From contig JABDGV010000004.1 of NCBI GenBank assembly GCA_013285825.1, forward strand, positions 1 through 64,000: DNA of 64,000 nt, in the 5' to 3' direction. The position numbers and the translations under genes are program-made. The notes under the pieces are model-generated. The model was not told the DNA's origin. It ran no database searches and was given only the letters and a program-made list of their open reading frames with translations. Of the stretch, positions 32,891-41,369 are shown piece after piece. Origin of the DNA: Bacteroidota bacterium. Its GTDB lineage: Bacteria > Chlamydiota > Chlamydiia > Chlamydiales > FEN-1388. Position 1 is the stretch's first letter. Each line of letters starts with the position of its first letter.

Positions 32891-32965
32891 CGGGGTGTAG
32901 CGCAGCTTGGCTAGCGCGCTTCGTTCGGGACGAAGAGGCCGTAGGTTCGAATCCTGCCACCCCGA
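32891..32965 (+). tRNA. tRNA-Pro (CGG)
   Basis: Acceptor CGGGGTG pairs with CACCCCG (32958-32964), discriminator A. Anticodon arm CTTCG-TTCGGGA-CGAAG gives CGG. T-arm TAGGTTCGAATCCTG. It is convergent with the DHH gene, whose stop codon starts at the base next to the tRNA end. Confidence 0.93.
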
Positions 32966-35584
32966 TTAAGGCAAAAGCCTTGGCAAGTAGGGAGAAATCT
33001 GTGATTTTCTTGAGTTGATTAACCCTGCTTTGAATCTTAAAATTGCTAATATCCCAGAATCAGAGCCGTCACTCGAGATAATCTTGCCTTTAGGGAAGTT
33101 TTGTTCAAAAAAGCGTTCGGTCTCTTGTTGGCGATCAGAAAAAAGTTCTACCTCAATGGGATTGTTTTGAATAGCATCCAGTGCATTGAAGCCATTGAGA
33201 AAGCTGTTTAAATGGCTCTTAGCAGGGGCTGTTTTTGGAATCCAAATCCAGACTTCATCCTGGTGTGTCCAGTTTATTTCACCGTGGTACACCTCTTCGG
33301 CGCCTGGAATTGTGCTGACCATTTGGAGGTAGAAATCAAGGTTTGGATTTTCTTTGGCCCGCCTTTCAGCATCAGATCGCCACAGGCCGAGGATTTTTTT
33401 ACGATGGCTTAGGAAGGAGGAAAAGTTTTTACTAAACAGTTTCGTTTGGGAAATTCGGCAGCAGCCATTTTGCTCTTTTGTATCGGCAAAGACATTTGAG
33501 CGTACTCCTTGAGCACAATTAAGGAGATCCTCTTCTACTTCCCTCTCTTTAAATTGGTAGACCTGTTTGTAGATAGAATGAAGATCACTGTTTTGAAGAA
33601 GGCGATTTGTTGCTAATGGGAGGAATTCGTTTGTCTCCGGCAGGTCCGAAAAATCGATGAGGTCTGAATCCTTGGTATCGGGCAAAGCTAACCGTTTCAT
33701 GCGGTTTAAGAGGGCTTGGACGCAGACTAAATCACGTCTGGATACTTTGCTTAAGAGATCGGTATCATCGAGTATAGCGAAGATGTGGCAGAGATATTCG
33801 ATATATTCTCTTTTGGGATGAATGAAGTAGCCAGCGCCTAAAGAGAGCTGTGCCTGTACATAGCTCATGAGAGTTTGAGCTCGGGATTGAGTTGCAGGCT
33901 TTTCGAGCAGTTCTTTAATTCTTTTTTCGAGCGTTTCTGAAGAGTTGTTGCTTTCACGATATCGATCGTTAATCGCCATATTTAATTCTGCAACGAGTGT
34001 GTTGGAAGATTGGGAATCGGCGATAATAAACGTTGAGACAGTAGATGTTTTGATATTGCTCTTATGGTGGTCGATGATTGAGATGACTTCGATGTAGGAG
34101 GCGAGCTTTGTCTCCTCGAGATTGCTAAAATCTCTCAAAGTGGCAGTACCGAGGGTCATCTTTTTCAAATCAGTTGCGCGGACAATTCCGACTGGAAACC
34201 ATTTGCCATTTTCCTCAGGAATAACAACGGGAAGAAAGTCATAATTTTCGATTTTATTTCGCATCTCTTCAATATCGCTTTTAAGCGTTACAAAGAGTGA
34301 AGGCTGGCCCAAAACTTCCCCTCGAATCTCTATTTGAAGATCGAGCCTGTCAGTTGTTTGGTAGATGCTTTGGACAGCTGATTCAAGAGTCGAAATAACA
34401 CTTTCCAAATGGCTCATAACAGCTGTTCGGCTGTTATTTAAATGCTTTTCAGAATCAAAGATAGGTGCTCGAGTAAGTTGTTGAAAATGATTCTGAAACT
34501 CAGAAAAAGTAGAATGGAGAGTTTTATCACAGGCTTGAAAGAGCTCTTGAAAGGTAGTGGAAAGGCCTGATTTAATATTTAGGATTTTTTTGAAGAGATC
34601 CGAGAGCAGCTTTTTCTGCTTATCCGTTGATTCAAGAAGAGTTGTTGCGATGGAAATTGGTTCATTCATTGCCTGTGAATAGGCCTCTTCAAGCTCTGAT
34701 TTGAGAAGGGTCTCTTTGGCCATAAGCCTTGAAATAGTTGCGATGAAGCTGCTTTCAAACCAGCGAAGGCTGGAGCAAAAGAGTGAGATGAGCTGCCGAA
34801 TGGATTCTGCGTCGTGGGATCGCCAATCTCCCATAAAATGGCCCTCATCGTCGATAAGTATGAGCGCTTTGTTGACATGGGAGTGATCTACGGAGCTTAA
34901 ATGGGTAGAGGCGGGGATCTTATTCATGTCTTTCTTAGTGACAAGATCCCGAGCCGTCATCGTCAGCGCTGGATTTTTTCGCATGACGAGATCGAAAAAG
35001 CTTTTGCCGAAAAAGCCTTTGAGGAAGGTAACCAGATGGGCATCGGCTGGAATTGCGGGCAGCCCCCACTGATGGCAGCCTTCAGCGACGCGGCATCCAA
35101 AGGCATCCATCCAGCCCCAAAGAGATGCAACTGTTGTGTCGGTATCTGGAGACAAGTGTGCCGCAACGAAATGTGTTCCTGGGAATACTTTGTTCATCCC
35201 GATAGGGAAAATAGATTGGTACTCATTTCGAGGAATGTTTCGTCCGACAATTTTTCCACGAATTTCGAGGTTTTCAGCAAAAGAGACCTTACTAAAGATA
35301 TTGAGGTAGAACTCAAAGCTGTTGATGGTGTAGGGCTCTTGTAAAACGGCTGCCTTATTTACTCGTTCAATAAAGTCTAAGACTGCAGGGAGCAAAAAGC
35401 AGGGTTTTTCCTGCTCCTCGATAAGGTGGAGAAGCGTTTTATTGATTCTTTTAAACCGTTTTCGAAGGGGAAGGGAGCGAAATTCAGTTGTGGCAGTTTC
35501 AGCGAAAAAGGGTTCTAGATTTTTAAAGAGATCAGGCGTTTGTACGATATCGCCTAAGAGAACAGACTTCTTTTTGCTCATCAT
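32966..35584 (-). CDS. giant DHH-superfamily phosphoesterase with CBS-like region
   Basis: An 872-residue protein. Residues 143-149 read HLSPDTD, the first metal motif of DHH phosphoesterases and family II pyrophosphatases (H-x-x-P-D-x-D), followed by VASLWGW. Residues 505-507 in ISIIDHHKSN are the DHH motif. Between them, NYDFLPVVIPEENGKWFPVG plus IVRATDLKK (448-475) resembles one CBS motif; CBS-containing family II PPases have CBS inserted in this way, but their proteins are only ~550 residues. The other ~350 residues are helical linkers of unknown role, and a C-terminal ~120-residue part. A DHHA2 domain is not obvious. Substrate could be PPi, cyclic dinucleotide or nanoRNA. The stop codon abuts tRNA-Pro. 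Confidence 0.6.
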   Translation of the reverse strand: MMSKKKSVLLGDIVQTPDLFKNLEPFFAETATTEFRSLPLRKRFKRINKTLLHLIEEQEKPCFLLPAVLDFIERVNKAAVLQEPYTINSFEFYLNIFSKVSFAENLEIRGKIVGRNIPRNEYQSIFPIGMNKVFPGTHFVAAHLSPDTDTTVASLWGWMDAFGCRVAEGCHQWGLPAIPADAHLVTFLKGFFGKSFFDLVMRKNPALTMTARDLVTKKDMNKIPASTHLSSVDHSHVNKALILIDDEGHFMGDWRSHDAESIRQLISLFCSSLRWFESSFIATISRLMAKETLLKSELEEAYSQAMNEPISIATTLLESTDKQKKLLSDLFKKILNIKSGLSTTFQELFQACDKTLHSTFSEFQNHFQQLTRAPIFDSEKHLNNSRTAVMSHLESVISTLESAVQSIYQTTDRLDLQIEIRGEVLGQPSLFVTLKSDIEEMRNKIENYDFLPVVIPEENGKWFPVGIVRATDLKKMTLGTATLRDFSNLEETKLASYIEVISIIDHHKSNIKTSTVSTFIIADSQSSNTLVAELNMAINDRYRESNNSSETLEKRIKELLEKPATQSRAQTLMSYVQAQLSLGAGYFIHPKREYIEYLCHIFAILDDTDLLSKVSRRDLVCVQALLNRMKRLALPDTKDSDLIDFSDLPETNEFLPLATNRLLQNSDLHSIYKQVYQFKEREVEEDLLNCAQGVRSNVFADTKEQNGCCRISQTKLFSKNFSSFLSHRKKILGLWRSDAERRAKENPNLDFYLQMVSTIPGAEEVYHGEINWTHQDEVWIWIPKTAPAKSHLNSFLNGFNALDAIQNNPIEVELFSDRQQETERFFEQNFPKGKIISSDGSDSGILAILRFKAGLINSRKSQISPYLPRLLP

Positions 35585-35600
35585 ATGGTTCCTAGATAAA

Positions 35601-35673
35601 CGGACTGAGTAGGATTCGAACCTACGACCACCCGCTTAGAAGGCGGGTGCTCTATCCACTGAGCTATCAGTCC
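35601..35673 (-). tRNA. tRNA-Arg (TCT)
   Basis: On the minus strand the acceptor GGACTGA pairs with TCAGTCC, discriminator G. Anticodon arm CCCGC-CTTCTAA-GCGGG gives TCT. T-arm TAGGTTCGAATCCTA. It lies 16 bases upstream of the DHH gene and on the same strand. Confidence 0.94.
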
Positions 35674-35714
35674 AAACATCAAATAAGTATCTAATACGGT
35701 ATAATACACCTCGT

Positions 35715-35847
35715 GTTTCGAGAATTGGCTTTGGTTTCGGCACCATCTCAGCAGGTCTATTAAAAAATCTTACCCATAGTATACTATGAGATCGATTTTT
35801 TAATAGACCTGCTGAGCGTTGCCTTTACCAAATTCCAATTTTTGAAC
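35715..35847. repeat. dispersed palindromic element, copy 2
   Basis: A ~133-base imperfect palindrome centred at 35781. The inner arms CAGCAGGTCTATTAAAAAATC are exactly complemented, the tip CATAGTATACTATG is a perfect 14-base palindrome, and the outer arms end in GTTTCGAGAATTGG and CCAATTTTTGAAC. The TCTATTAAAAAATC core is shared with the copy at 14988-15123. Confidence 0.8.
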
Positions 35848-35892
35848 CACTCAGTGTATTCTTCTACCGCGGAATAAACATTAGAGAAAAGA

Positions 35893-36456
35893 ATGAAGAA
35901 GATGATAGCGAGAAAGCCTACCTTCACGCAAGCATATATTGGGTTTGGATCTAACTTAGGAAATTCTATAGAGACCTTGGTTCAAGCAAGAAAGCATCTC
36001 GAGGAAACTAAAGGAGTTTCATCTCTTCGCTCATCAGGCCTTTATAAAACAAAACCTATAAGCTCCTACCCACAAGACGATTATTATAATGCAGTCGTCG
36101 AGTGCAGTGTCGAAATGAATGCTCTTGATTTCTATAAACATCTTCAAAGAATTGAAAAACTTCTTGGAAAAGTGGATAAACCCAAAGAGATGCCGCGGGT
36201 TCTGGATCTCGATATTTTGCTTTTTGGAGAACAAGTACATGAGAGTAAAGAGCTTACTATTCCACATCCTAGAATGTTGAATAGAGCCTTTGTTTTAGTT
36301 CCTCTTTTGGATCTGATTCCAACAGGCACAGTTGCTTTTCCTACCCGAGAGGGTGAAAGTATGATACAATTACGAGATCAGATTAAAGAAGTTCAAAAAG
36401 ATTCCAATCAGCAAGTGGAACGTGTCACTGGTTCAATTTGGGATCGGCAAGTGTAG
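35893..36456 (+). CDS. folK: 2-amino-4-hydroxy-6-hydroxymethyldihydropteridine pyrophosphokinase
   Basis: A 187-residue HPPK, transferring pyrophosphate from ATP to the pterin in folate synthesis. AYIGFGSNLGNS (N-terminal loop), YKTKPISSYPQDDYYNAVVE, MPRVLDLDILLFG (R...D-x-D Mg-binding Asp pair) and TIPHPRMLNRAFVLVPL are all family motifs. In C. trachomatis folK is fused to folP; here it is a stand-alone domain with ~30 extra C-terminal residues. It is encoded just upstream of kdsA. The start ATG 35893 lacks a strong RBS; AGAGAAAAGA precedes it. Confidence 0.93.
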   Translation: MKKMIARKPTFTQAYIGFGSNLGNSIETLVQARKHLEETKGVSSLRSSGLYKTKPISSYPQDDYYNAVVECSVEMNALDFYKHLQRIEKLLGKVDKPKEMPRVLDLDILLFGEQVHESKELTIPHPRMLNRAFVLVPLLDLIPTGTVAFPTREGESMIQLRDQIKEVQKDSNQQVERVTGSIWDRQV

Positions 36457-36463
36457 GTGTAGT

Positions 36464-37288
36464 ATGCATGACGTTCGAGTAGGTTCCTTTGTCATTGGGA
36501 AGGGTAAAAAGCTCGCCCTTATCTCTGGTCCATGTGTTATTGAAGATGAAGCACATACATTGGAGTGTGCCGAAGCATTGAAGGAGATTTGTGCATCAAG
36601 GCCTGTGAATTTGATTTTCAAGGCAAGCTATGATAAGGCAAATCGCTCCTCTCATAGCAGCTTTCGCGGTCCTGGCATCAAGGAAGGACTTCGTATTTTA
36701 GGAAAAGTGAAGAAAAAGTTTGATCTGCCTGTTCTTTCCGATATCCACTCTCCGGAAGAAGCAAAAGAGGCATCCCTTGTCCTTGATGTGCTTCAAATCC
36801 CCGCATTTCTCTGCCGGCAGACAGATTTAATCGTCGCCTGTGCAGATACGAAAAAGCCTCTCCATATTAAGAAGGGGCAGTTTATGGCTCCTTGGGATAT
36901 GAAGAACGTAGTTGCAAAGGTGCGAGCTCAAGGAAATGATAAGATTATCTTATGTGATCGCGGAACGACCTTTGGCTATAACAACTTAGTCAGCGATATG
37001 CGAGCTTTGGAAATTATGCAGCGCTTTGGCTGTCCGGTCTCTTATGACGCATCCCATTCAGTTCAGCTTCCAGGAGCAGGCGATGGAGTTACCGGCGGAG
37101 AAAAAGAGTTTATTCCGCTGCTCTCGCGTGCAGCTTGCGCTGCAGGCATCCAGGCCCTTTTTATTGAGACTCATACAAATCCAGCTAAAGCTAAGAGCGA
37201 TGCAGCATCAATATATCCTCTAGAAGATCTTCCTGCGCTTCTTGATATGCTTTTAGCTATTCATGAACTTGTATCTTGTAAGGAGTAG
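36464..37288 (+). CDS. kdsA: 3-deoxy-D-manno-octulosonate 8-phosphate synthase
   Basis: A 274-residue enzyme condensing PEP with arabinose-5-phosphate to make Kdo-8-P for LPS. Motifs: LALISGPCVIEDE, FKASYDKANRSSHSSFRGPG, SDIHSPEEA, LQIPAFLCRQTDL, LCDRGTTFGYNNLVSDMRAL and SYDASHSVQLPG. The ATG at 36464 has AGGT upstream; an earlier in-frame GTG at 36422 overlaps folK and would add 14 unusual residues. Kdo is the main sugar of chlamydial LOS. Equivalent to CT655; the next three genes follow the order of CT654 and CT653. Confidence 0.95.
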   Translation: MHDVRVGSFVIGKGKKLALISGPCVIEDEAHTLECAEALKEICASRPVNLIFKASYDKANRSSHSSFRGPGIKEGLRILGKVKKKFDLPVLSDIHSPEEAKEASLVLDVLQIPAFLCRQTDLIVACADTKKPLHIKKGQFMAPWDMKNVVAKVRAQGNDKIILCDRGTTFGYNNLVSDMRALEIMQRFGCPVSYDASHSVQLPGAGDGVTGGEKEFIPLLSRAACAAGIQALFIETHTNPAKAKSDAASIYPLEDLPALLDMLLAIHELVSCKE

Positions 37289-37291
37289 TGT

Positions 37292-38038
37292 TTGAACCAG
37301 CTTTTTCTGAAGCAAAAGAAGGTTCTCTGTTGGGTTGGAGGGATTGTGTCTCTTCTAGCGCTTCTCTTTATCCTCAAAGGATCTGAAAAGGATTCACAAT
37401 ACTACAAGGAAGTTCGAGAAGAGCGCATGGGAGCTCTTGAAAAAATAAGACGAGGCAAAAAAGATGGCCAGAAGGAAATCAAACATGCCCATATCTCCCA
37501 GCACCGAAATCAAGTTAATCGGACGGTTCTCAGAGGTGAAGGGGATAAGCAAATTTTTACCTTAGCCGCACAATCAGCAGATGTCCTTATGAAATTCAAA
37601 AAAGAGGGCGTTGGCATTGAAGAAGAGTTTCATCATGCTCGGGGTATTCTCCAAGAAGAGTTTTACTATCTATTGCCTCATGGAGATGAAGGTAGAAAAA
37701 TTTTTATCCAGAAGGGTGCGTACCTTGATGAAAAGAGAAAGCCTGTAGTGCTCTCTCAAGAAGAAATTTCACTGCTCCGTCCCTATCAAGACATAAGAAC
37801 TTTTGTATCTGAAAAAGTGGTCTGGGATTTAGAAAATGATGTGATTTTAGCCTATGTTTGTGATTTTGCAACGTATACTTTGCCGTCTCACATACTTCCG
37901 GACGATCTCTTTTCACGGACGCCGGATACGTTGGGATTTGCAGATCAGATGAAGGTAGTTTTAAAAGCTAATGGAGGCGAACAGATAACAGCTGAAGGCC
38001 TCCGTATGAAAATGAGCCCAGGAGCGCTTCCATGGTAA
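37292..38038 (+). CDS. LptC-like inner-membrane protein
   Basis: A 248-residue protein with one N-terminal membrane segment (LCWVGGIVSLLALLFILKG) and a periplasmic domain. The start is TTG at 37292. The second half has beta-strand-rich repeats of the OstA/LptC sort (LDEKRKPVVLSQEEI, VWDLENDVILAYVCDFATY, GEQITAEGLRMKMSPGA). Genes in this place (CT654) lie between kdsA and the LptB ATPase and suit LptC, which links the LptBFG transporter to LptA. Similarity is weak, so the symbol is left out. Its stop overlaps the lptA-like start by 7 bases. Confidence 0.6.
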   Translation: MNQLFLKQKKVLCWVGGIVSLLALLFILKGSEKDSQYYKEVREERMGALEKIRRGKKDGQKEIKHAHISQHRNQVNRTVLRGEGDKQIFTLAAQSADVLMKFKKEGVGIEEEFHHARGILQEEFYYLLPHGDEGRKIFIQKGAYLDEKRKPVVLSQEEISLLRPYQDIRTFVSEKVVWDLENDVILAYVCDFATYTLPSHILPDDLFSRTPDTLGFADQMKVVLKANGGEQITAEGLRMKMSPGALPW

Positions 38039-38571
38039 AAACAATAGTAACTTTACTTTTGATGGTTTCTTTTTGCTTTGCTGAAGAGATGAAGATCGAG
38101 CAGATTGAGTCGGACCAGATTGAGTATAAGGGCAAAAAGCTGATTCTTACAGGTCATGTTCATGTGCTGTATACCTTCGGATCGATCCATTGCGATAAAG
38201 CCTCATTGGATATTGCTAAGGGCAAAGCTTTAGGCGCAGGAATAGGCGCCGATATGATTAATCTTGAGGGAAATGTGGTGATCAATTTTCCTGATGGCGA
38301 CAAGCTTGAAGCTGACAAGGCCGATTTGAATTGTGTCGCTATGGAAGGGGTCTTTTATGCCGATGAGCCTAAAAAAGTGACCTACTACACTACCATGGAT
38401 CAAGGAACTGTCAAAGCGCCTATTAAAGCTTCGTCGAAAAAACTCCGTGCCAAGCTGAGCAAAGAGGGGGAAGGTTCAGGCTATCACCTTGCAGACCTTC
38501 AAGGGGAAGGTTCCGTGTTTATTGAATATGTAAAGCCCAAAGTAGAGGCTACAAAAGAACATGCAGAATAA
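38032..38571 (+). CDS. lptA: LptA/OstA-like periplasmic LPS-transport protein
   Basis: A 179-residue protein with a signal peptide (MVKTIVTLLLMVSFCFAEEM) and an OstA/LptA beta-jellyroll: IESDQIEYKGKKLILTGHVH, SIHCDKASLDI, GDKLEADKADLNCVAMEGVF. LptA bridges the periplasm and carries LPS from LptC to LptD. It lies between the LptC-like gene (7-base overlap) and lptB (11-base overlap), which supports the call. Confidence 0.8.
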   Translation: MVKTIVTLLLMVSFCFAEEMKIEQIESDQIEYKGKKLILTGHVHVLYTFGSIHCDKASLDIAKGKALGAGIGADMINLEGNVVINFPDGDKLEADKADLNCVAMEGVFYADEPKKVTYYTTMDQGTVKAPIKASSKKLRAKLSKEGEGSGYHLADLQGEGSVFIEYVKPKVEATKEHAE

Positions 38572-39289
38572 ATCTCTGATTGTTACAGACCTTGTCAAAG
38601 AATATGGCGGCAGAAAAGTTGTCAACGGCTTGAGTCTTCATATTAATCCTGGAGAGATTGTGGGGCTTTTAGGCCCTAATGGCGCCGGGAAGACAACCGC
38701 TTTTTACATGATTTCAGGCCTTATTCGACCTGATTCAGGAACAGTTCACTTTTCGGGCCAAGATGTGACCTTCATGCCTATGCATGAGAGGGCAAAACTA
38801 GGACTTGGATATTTGACTCAAGAGCCCTCTATTTTCCGAGAATTAACGGTAGAAGAGAATATCTTGACAGTCCTTGAAACCCGCAACCTCGATCAAACTG
38901 ATTTAAAGCTGCGTCTTGATGCCCTTTTAAATGAGCTTGAGTTGACACATTTAAGGAAAAAACGTGCTCAAACATTGTCTGGAGGTGAGAGGCGCCGGCT
39001 GGAAATTACACGATCGCTTGCAGCAGAACCATCCTGCCTTATGCTCGATGAGCCTTTTGCAAACGTCGATCCAATCGCGATTGCTGACCTTCGCTCCATT
39101 ATTCGCAGGCTTTCCGACCGCGGCATTGCTATCTTAATCACGGACCACAATGCTCGAGAGATTTTTTCAGTCGTACAGCGTAGTTATTTGGTTTCTGAGG
39201 GGTGTGTGCTCTTGTCAGGAACAGTTGAGGAGCTGCTCGAGAATAAGGAAGCGCGTCGAAAGTACTTCGGCGAAGAGTTTAGTATTTAG
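38561..39289 (+). CDS. lptB: LPS export ABC transporter ATPase LptB
   Basis: A 242-residue ABC ATPase with Walker A GLLGPNGAGKTTAFYM, Q-loop YLTQEPSIFRELTVEENIL, signature LSGGERRRLEITRSLA, Walker B CLMLDEPFANVDPI and H-loop ILITDHNARE. The phrase GERRRLEI.R.LA...P.FMLLDEPFAGVDPIAV is characteristic of LptB. It powers LPS extraction by LptFG. Equivalent to CT653. The gene is last in the kdsA operon; a repeat patch begins 12 bases after the stop. Confidence 0.95.
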   Translation: MQNKSLIVTDLVKEYGGRKVVNGLSLHINPGEIVGLLGPNGAGKTTAFYMISGLIRPDSGTVHFSGQDVTFMPMHERAKLGLGYLTQEPSIFRELTVEENILTVLETRNLDQTDLKLRLDALLNELELTHLRKKRAQTLSGGERRRLEITRSLAAEPSCLMLDEPFANVDPIAIADLRSIIRRLSDRGIAILITDHNAREIFSVVQRSYLVSEGCVLLSGTVEELLENKEARRKYFGEEFSI

Positions 39290-39300
39290 TGGTGTGGATG

Positions 39301-39567
39301 AAATTAAACGCAAAGGCGCAAAGTCGAGATTTGGGAGAAATTAAACGCAAAGGCGCAAAGTCGAGATTTGGGAGAAATTAAACGCAAAGGCGCAAAGTCG
39401 CAAAGTCGCAAAGACGCAAAGATTATTACTCTTTTACTATACTTAAGATCACAAGTTTTGGATTTTAGCCCACAAAGACCCTAGAGTACGTATCTCTCTG
39501 TGCGCTCTGTGATCTCTGTGGTAAATTTTAAAAAATATTTTTAACTATCTTTGCGTCTTTGCGTTGA
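39301..39567. repeat. 37-bp tandem repeat and inverted CAAAG / CACAGAG patch
   Basis: Copies of a 37-base unit, AAATTAAACGCAAAGGCGCA then AAGTCGAGATTTGGGAG, lie at 39301-39337 and 39338-39374, with a partial third from 39375. Then CGCAAAGACGCAAAGAT (39407-39423) is reverse-complemented at 39547-39563. Inside is a CACAGAG-type repeat in opposite orientation to that at 18785. This fills the space between lptB and the glycosyltransferase. No gene is seen here. Confidence 0.85.
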
Positions 39568-39586
39568 ATGTTCTATTTCAAAAAAT

Positions 39587-40264
39587 TTAAATGCTTTTTT
39601 GTTTCTCTGTTGTGAAGGTTTGTGCGAGTGTGCCCTTTTGGCCTGCATGATAGAATTCGATAAAGGGATCTACCCAAATTTCAACGCCGGCCTCCCGAGC
39701 TCGATGACAAAAGACATAGTCTTCACCCCAAAATTGACCATCCCAAACTTCAGTGTTGAAAAGGCAATAGCCCATAAATGAACTCTTATCAGGACTTTTG
39801 GGCACAACAAAAAGCTCTGGAAATTTTCTTCTCATTTTTTCAATGGCTGATCGTTTTAAAAGCATAAATCCCGCTGGAATATACTCCATTTGAACCAACT
39901 TCTTCTCAGAATATACAAGCGATTTATCTTCTTTGAACATGGGTCTGAAGTTGAACACATCTGGTTTTCTAGATGGATAGACGCCTGCTACAAATTCTTC
40001 ATCATGGTTAATTAAACTCATGACTGACGATGGAGGCCATCCAATGTCTGCATCTAAACAGAGCATATGGGTACAATCAGACCCCATAAACCCTTCTATA
40101 AGCTGGTTTCTAGCAAAAACTAAAAGAGCATTTGAAGTTGATATCCGAAGAATGTTTCCAATGTTGTTGGCATCCAGCATGGATTTAGTTTCAGCAAGGC
40201 TTACAGCATATGAAACTGTTACTGTTCCAGCATAAGCTGGAGTTGCAATAAAGATTTTTGTCAT
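39587..40264 (-). CDS. GT-A-like glycosyltransferase
   Basis: A 225-residue soluble protein without signal peptide. It begins with KIFIATPAYAGTVTVSY, has FARNQLIEGFMGSDCTHMLC, then LDADIGWPPSSV, a D-x-D metal motif for sugar-nucleotide binding, and FVAGVYPSRKP. Late in the chain are GYCLFNTEVWDGQFWGEDYV and FCHRAREAGVEIWVDPFIEF, with the ED typical of the general-base region. This layout matches small stand-alone GT-A proteins found in phages and bacteria. The acceptor is unknown. It is beside dispersed repeats, possibly a mobile acquisition. Confidence 0.75.
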   Translation of the reverse strand: MTKIFIATPAYAGTVTVSYAVSLAETKSMLDANNIGNILRISTSNALLVFARNQLIEGFMGSDCTHMLCLDADIGWPPSSVMSLINHDEEFVAGVYPSRKPDVFNFRPMFKEDKSLVYSEKKLVQMEYIPAGFMLLKRSAIEKMRRKFPELFVVPKSPDKSSFMGYCLFNTEVWDGQFWGEDYVFCHRAREAGVEIWVDPFIEFYHAGQKGTLAQTFTTEKQKSI

Positions 40265-40359
40265 CGGGTCGCTATGCTACCAAGTTATACAAAAAATTTG
40301 TTTAACCCATCTTATCAAGATTTGTATTTATGGCATTCATAGACGAACCCTTTTTCAAT

Positions 40360-40830
40360 TTACTTTGAAAGAAAGATCTCTTCTCCAGAAAAGAAGATGG
40401 GAATTTCTCTCTCGGCACTTACAACACTATCTGAGGCGTGGATGGCGTTATCGCCTTTGCTTTTACCAAAGCGCGCGCGAATAGTTGTTGGCTTAGCTTC
40501 TTTAGGATCTGTTGGGCCGATGAGTTCGCGAGTCTTTGCAACAGCATTATCGCCGTCGAGTACCATGGCGACAACAGGCCCTGAGGTCATCATTTTGCTG
40601 AGTTCTGGGAAGAAGGGTTTGTCTTTAAGATCCTTATAGAAGATATCTGCTTGTTCGGGCGTCATCTTTGTAATCTTGAGAGCAACAACTCTTAAGCCGC
40701 TTGCTTGAAGTTGTGCGATGATTTCGCCAGCTTTTTGTTCTTGAACAGCTGTTGGTTTAATCATAGAAAAGGTCATCTCGCCTAACAAGAGATTAGGTAG
40801 AACGAGTAGAGCTGCAATAATTGTTTTCAT
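40360..40830 (-). CDS. nucleoside diphosphate kinase paralogue with signal peptide
   Basis: A 156-residue NDK with a Sec signal peptide: [19 protein letters not shown], then TFSMIKPTAVQEQKAGEI. The kinase core is intact: KPTAV near the N-terminus, FYKDLKDKPFFPELSKMMTSG, GPTDPKEAKPTTIRARFG and the active-site His in NAIHASDSV. The cytosolic NDK at 41363-41782 is its close relative but lacks the signal. ATG overlaps the PabA-like stop (ATGA). NDK needs ATP and NDP, which the periplasm lacks, so it may act in the inclusion or host. Confidence 0.9.
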   Translation of the reverse strand: MKTIIAALLVLPNLLLGEMTFSMIKPTAVQEQKAGEIIAQLQASGLRVVALKITKMTPEQADIFYKDLKDKPFFPELSKMMTSGPVVAMVLDGDNAVAKTRELIGPTDPKEAKPTTIRARFGKSKGDNAIHASDSVVSAEREIPIFFSGEEIFLSK

Positions 40831-41369
40831 AACCGTATAAAATTTTGAATGAGTTGAGAACCATTTTTTGTGAGAAAAGATTCTGGATGAAACTGTACGC
40901 CATAGATGGGTAGATTTCTATGAGAAATTGCCATGATCTCATTTTCTGAACTTACAGCATCGATAGAGAATAGATCTGGAATATTAGAAGTAATGAGGGA
41001 ATGGTATCTTCCAACGAAGAGGGGATTTATAACGTTTGCAAAGAGCCCTCTTTGGTTGTGCTGGATGAGGCTTTGCTTCCCATGCATCGGCTGCTTGGCT
41101 CTAGAGATTTTGGCTCCAAAAGCTTGAGCAATGAGCTGATGTCCTAGACAGACACCTAAAATCGGGACCTTTGCTTCTTTGATAAGGGGCAAAAGATGAG
41201 CATAGTCATCTGGATGGCCGGGACCGGGTCCAATGATAATATGTGATGCAGTAGCTGTGCTTAATTGCGTGTGCTTCTCGACTCGCGCCTTGATCTTGCA
41301 ACGAATACAAAGATCGTGCAAGAGGTAAGTGAACGAGTCGATACAGTCAATCAGTACGACGTTTAGCAC
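40827..41369 (-). CDS. pabA: TrpG/PabA-like glutamine amidotransferase
   Basis: A 180-residue class I GATase. [13 protein letters not shown] at the N-terminus, [13 protein letters not shown], and [18 protein letters not shown] with the catalytic Cys; the His-Glu pair is in [13 protein letters not shown]. It channels ammonia to anthranilate or aminodeoxychorismate synthase. No PabB/TrpE partner is near; it is flanked by two NDKs. The overlaps of 4 and 7 bases on both sides show tight coupling. As folK is in the window, a p-aminobenzoate role is plausible, but pab versus trp cannot be settled here. Confidence 0.85.
   Translation of the reverse strand: MLNVVLIDCIDSFTYLLHDLCIRCKIKARVEKHTQLSTATASHIIIGPGPGHPDDYAHLLPLIKEAKVPILGVCLGHQLIAQAFGAKISRAKQPMHGKQSLIQHNQRGLFANVINPLFVGRYHSLITSNIPDLFSIDAVSSENEIMAISHRNLPIYGVQFHPESFLTKNGSQLIQNFIRL

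Noticed and set aside
34901-35344. 147-residue open frame on the plus strand
   Set aside because: Lies wholly antisense to the DHH protein gene, whose frame is longer and carries motifs.
39301-39420. CRISPR array
   Set aside because: The repeats are directly adjacent with no spacers and no cas genes are present.
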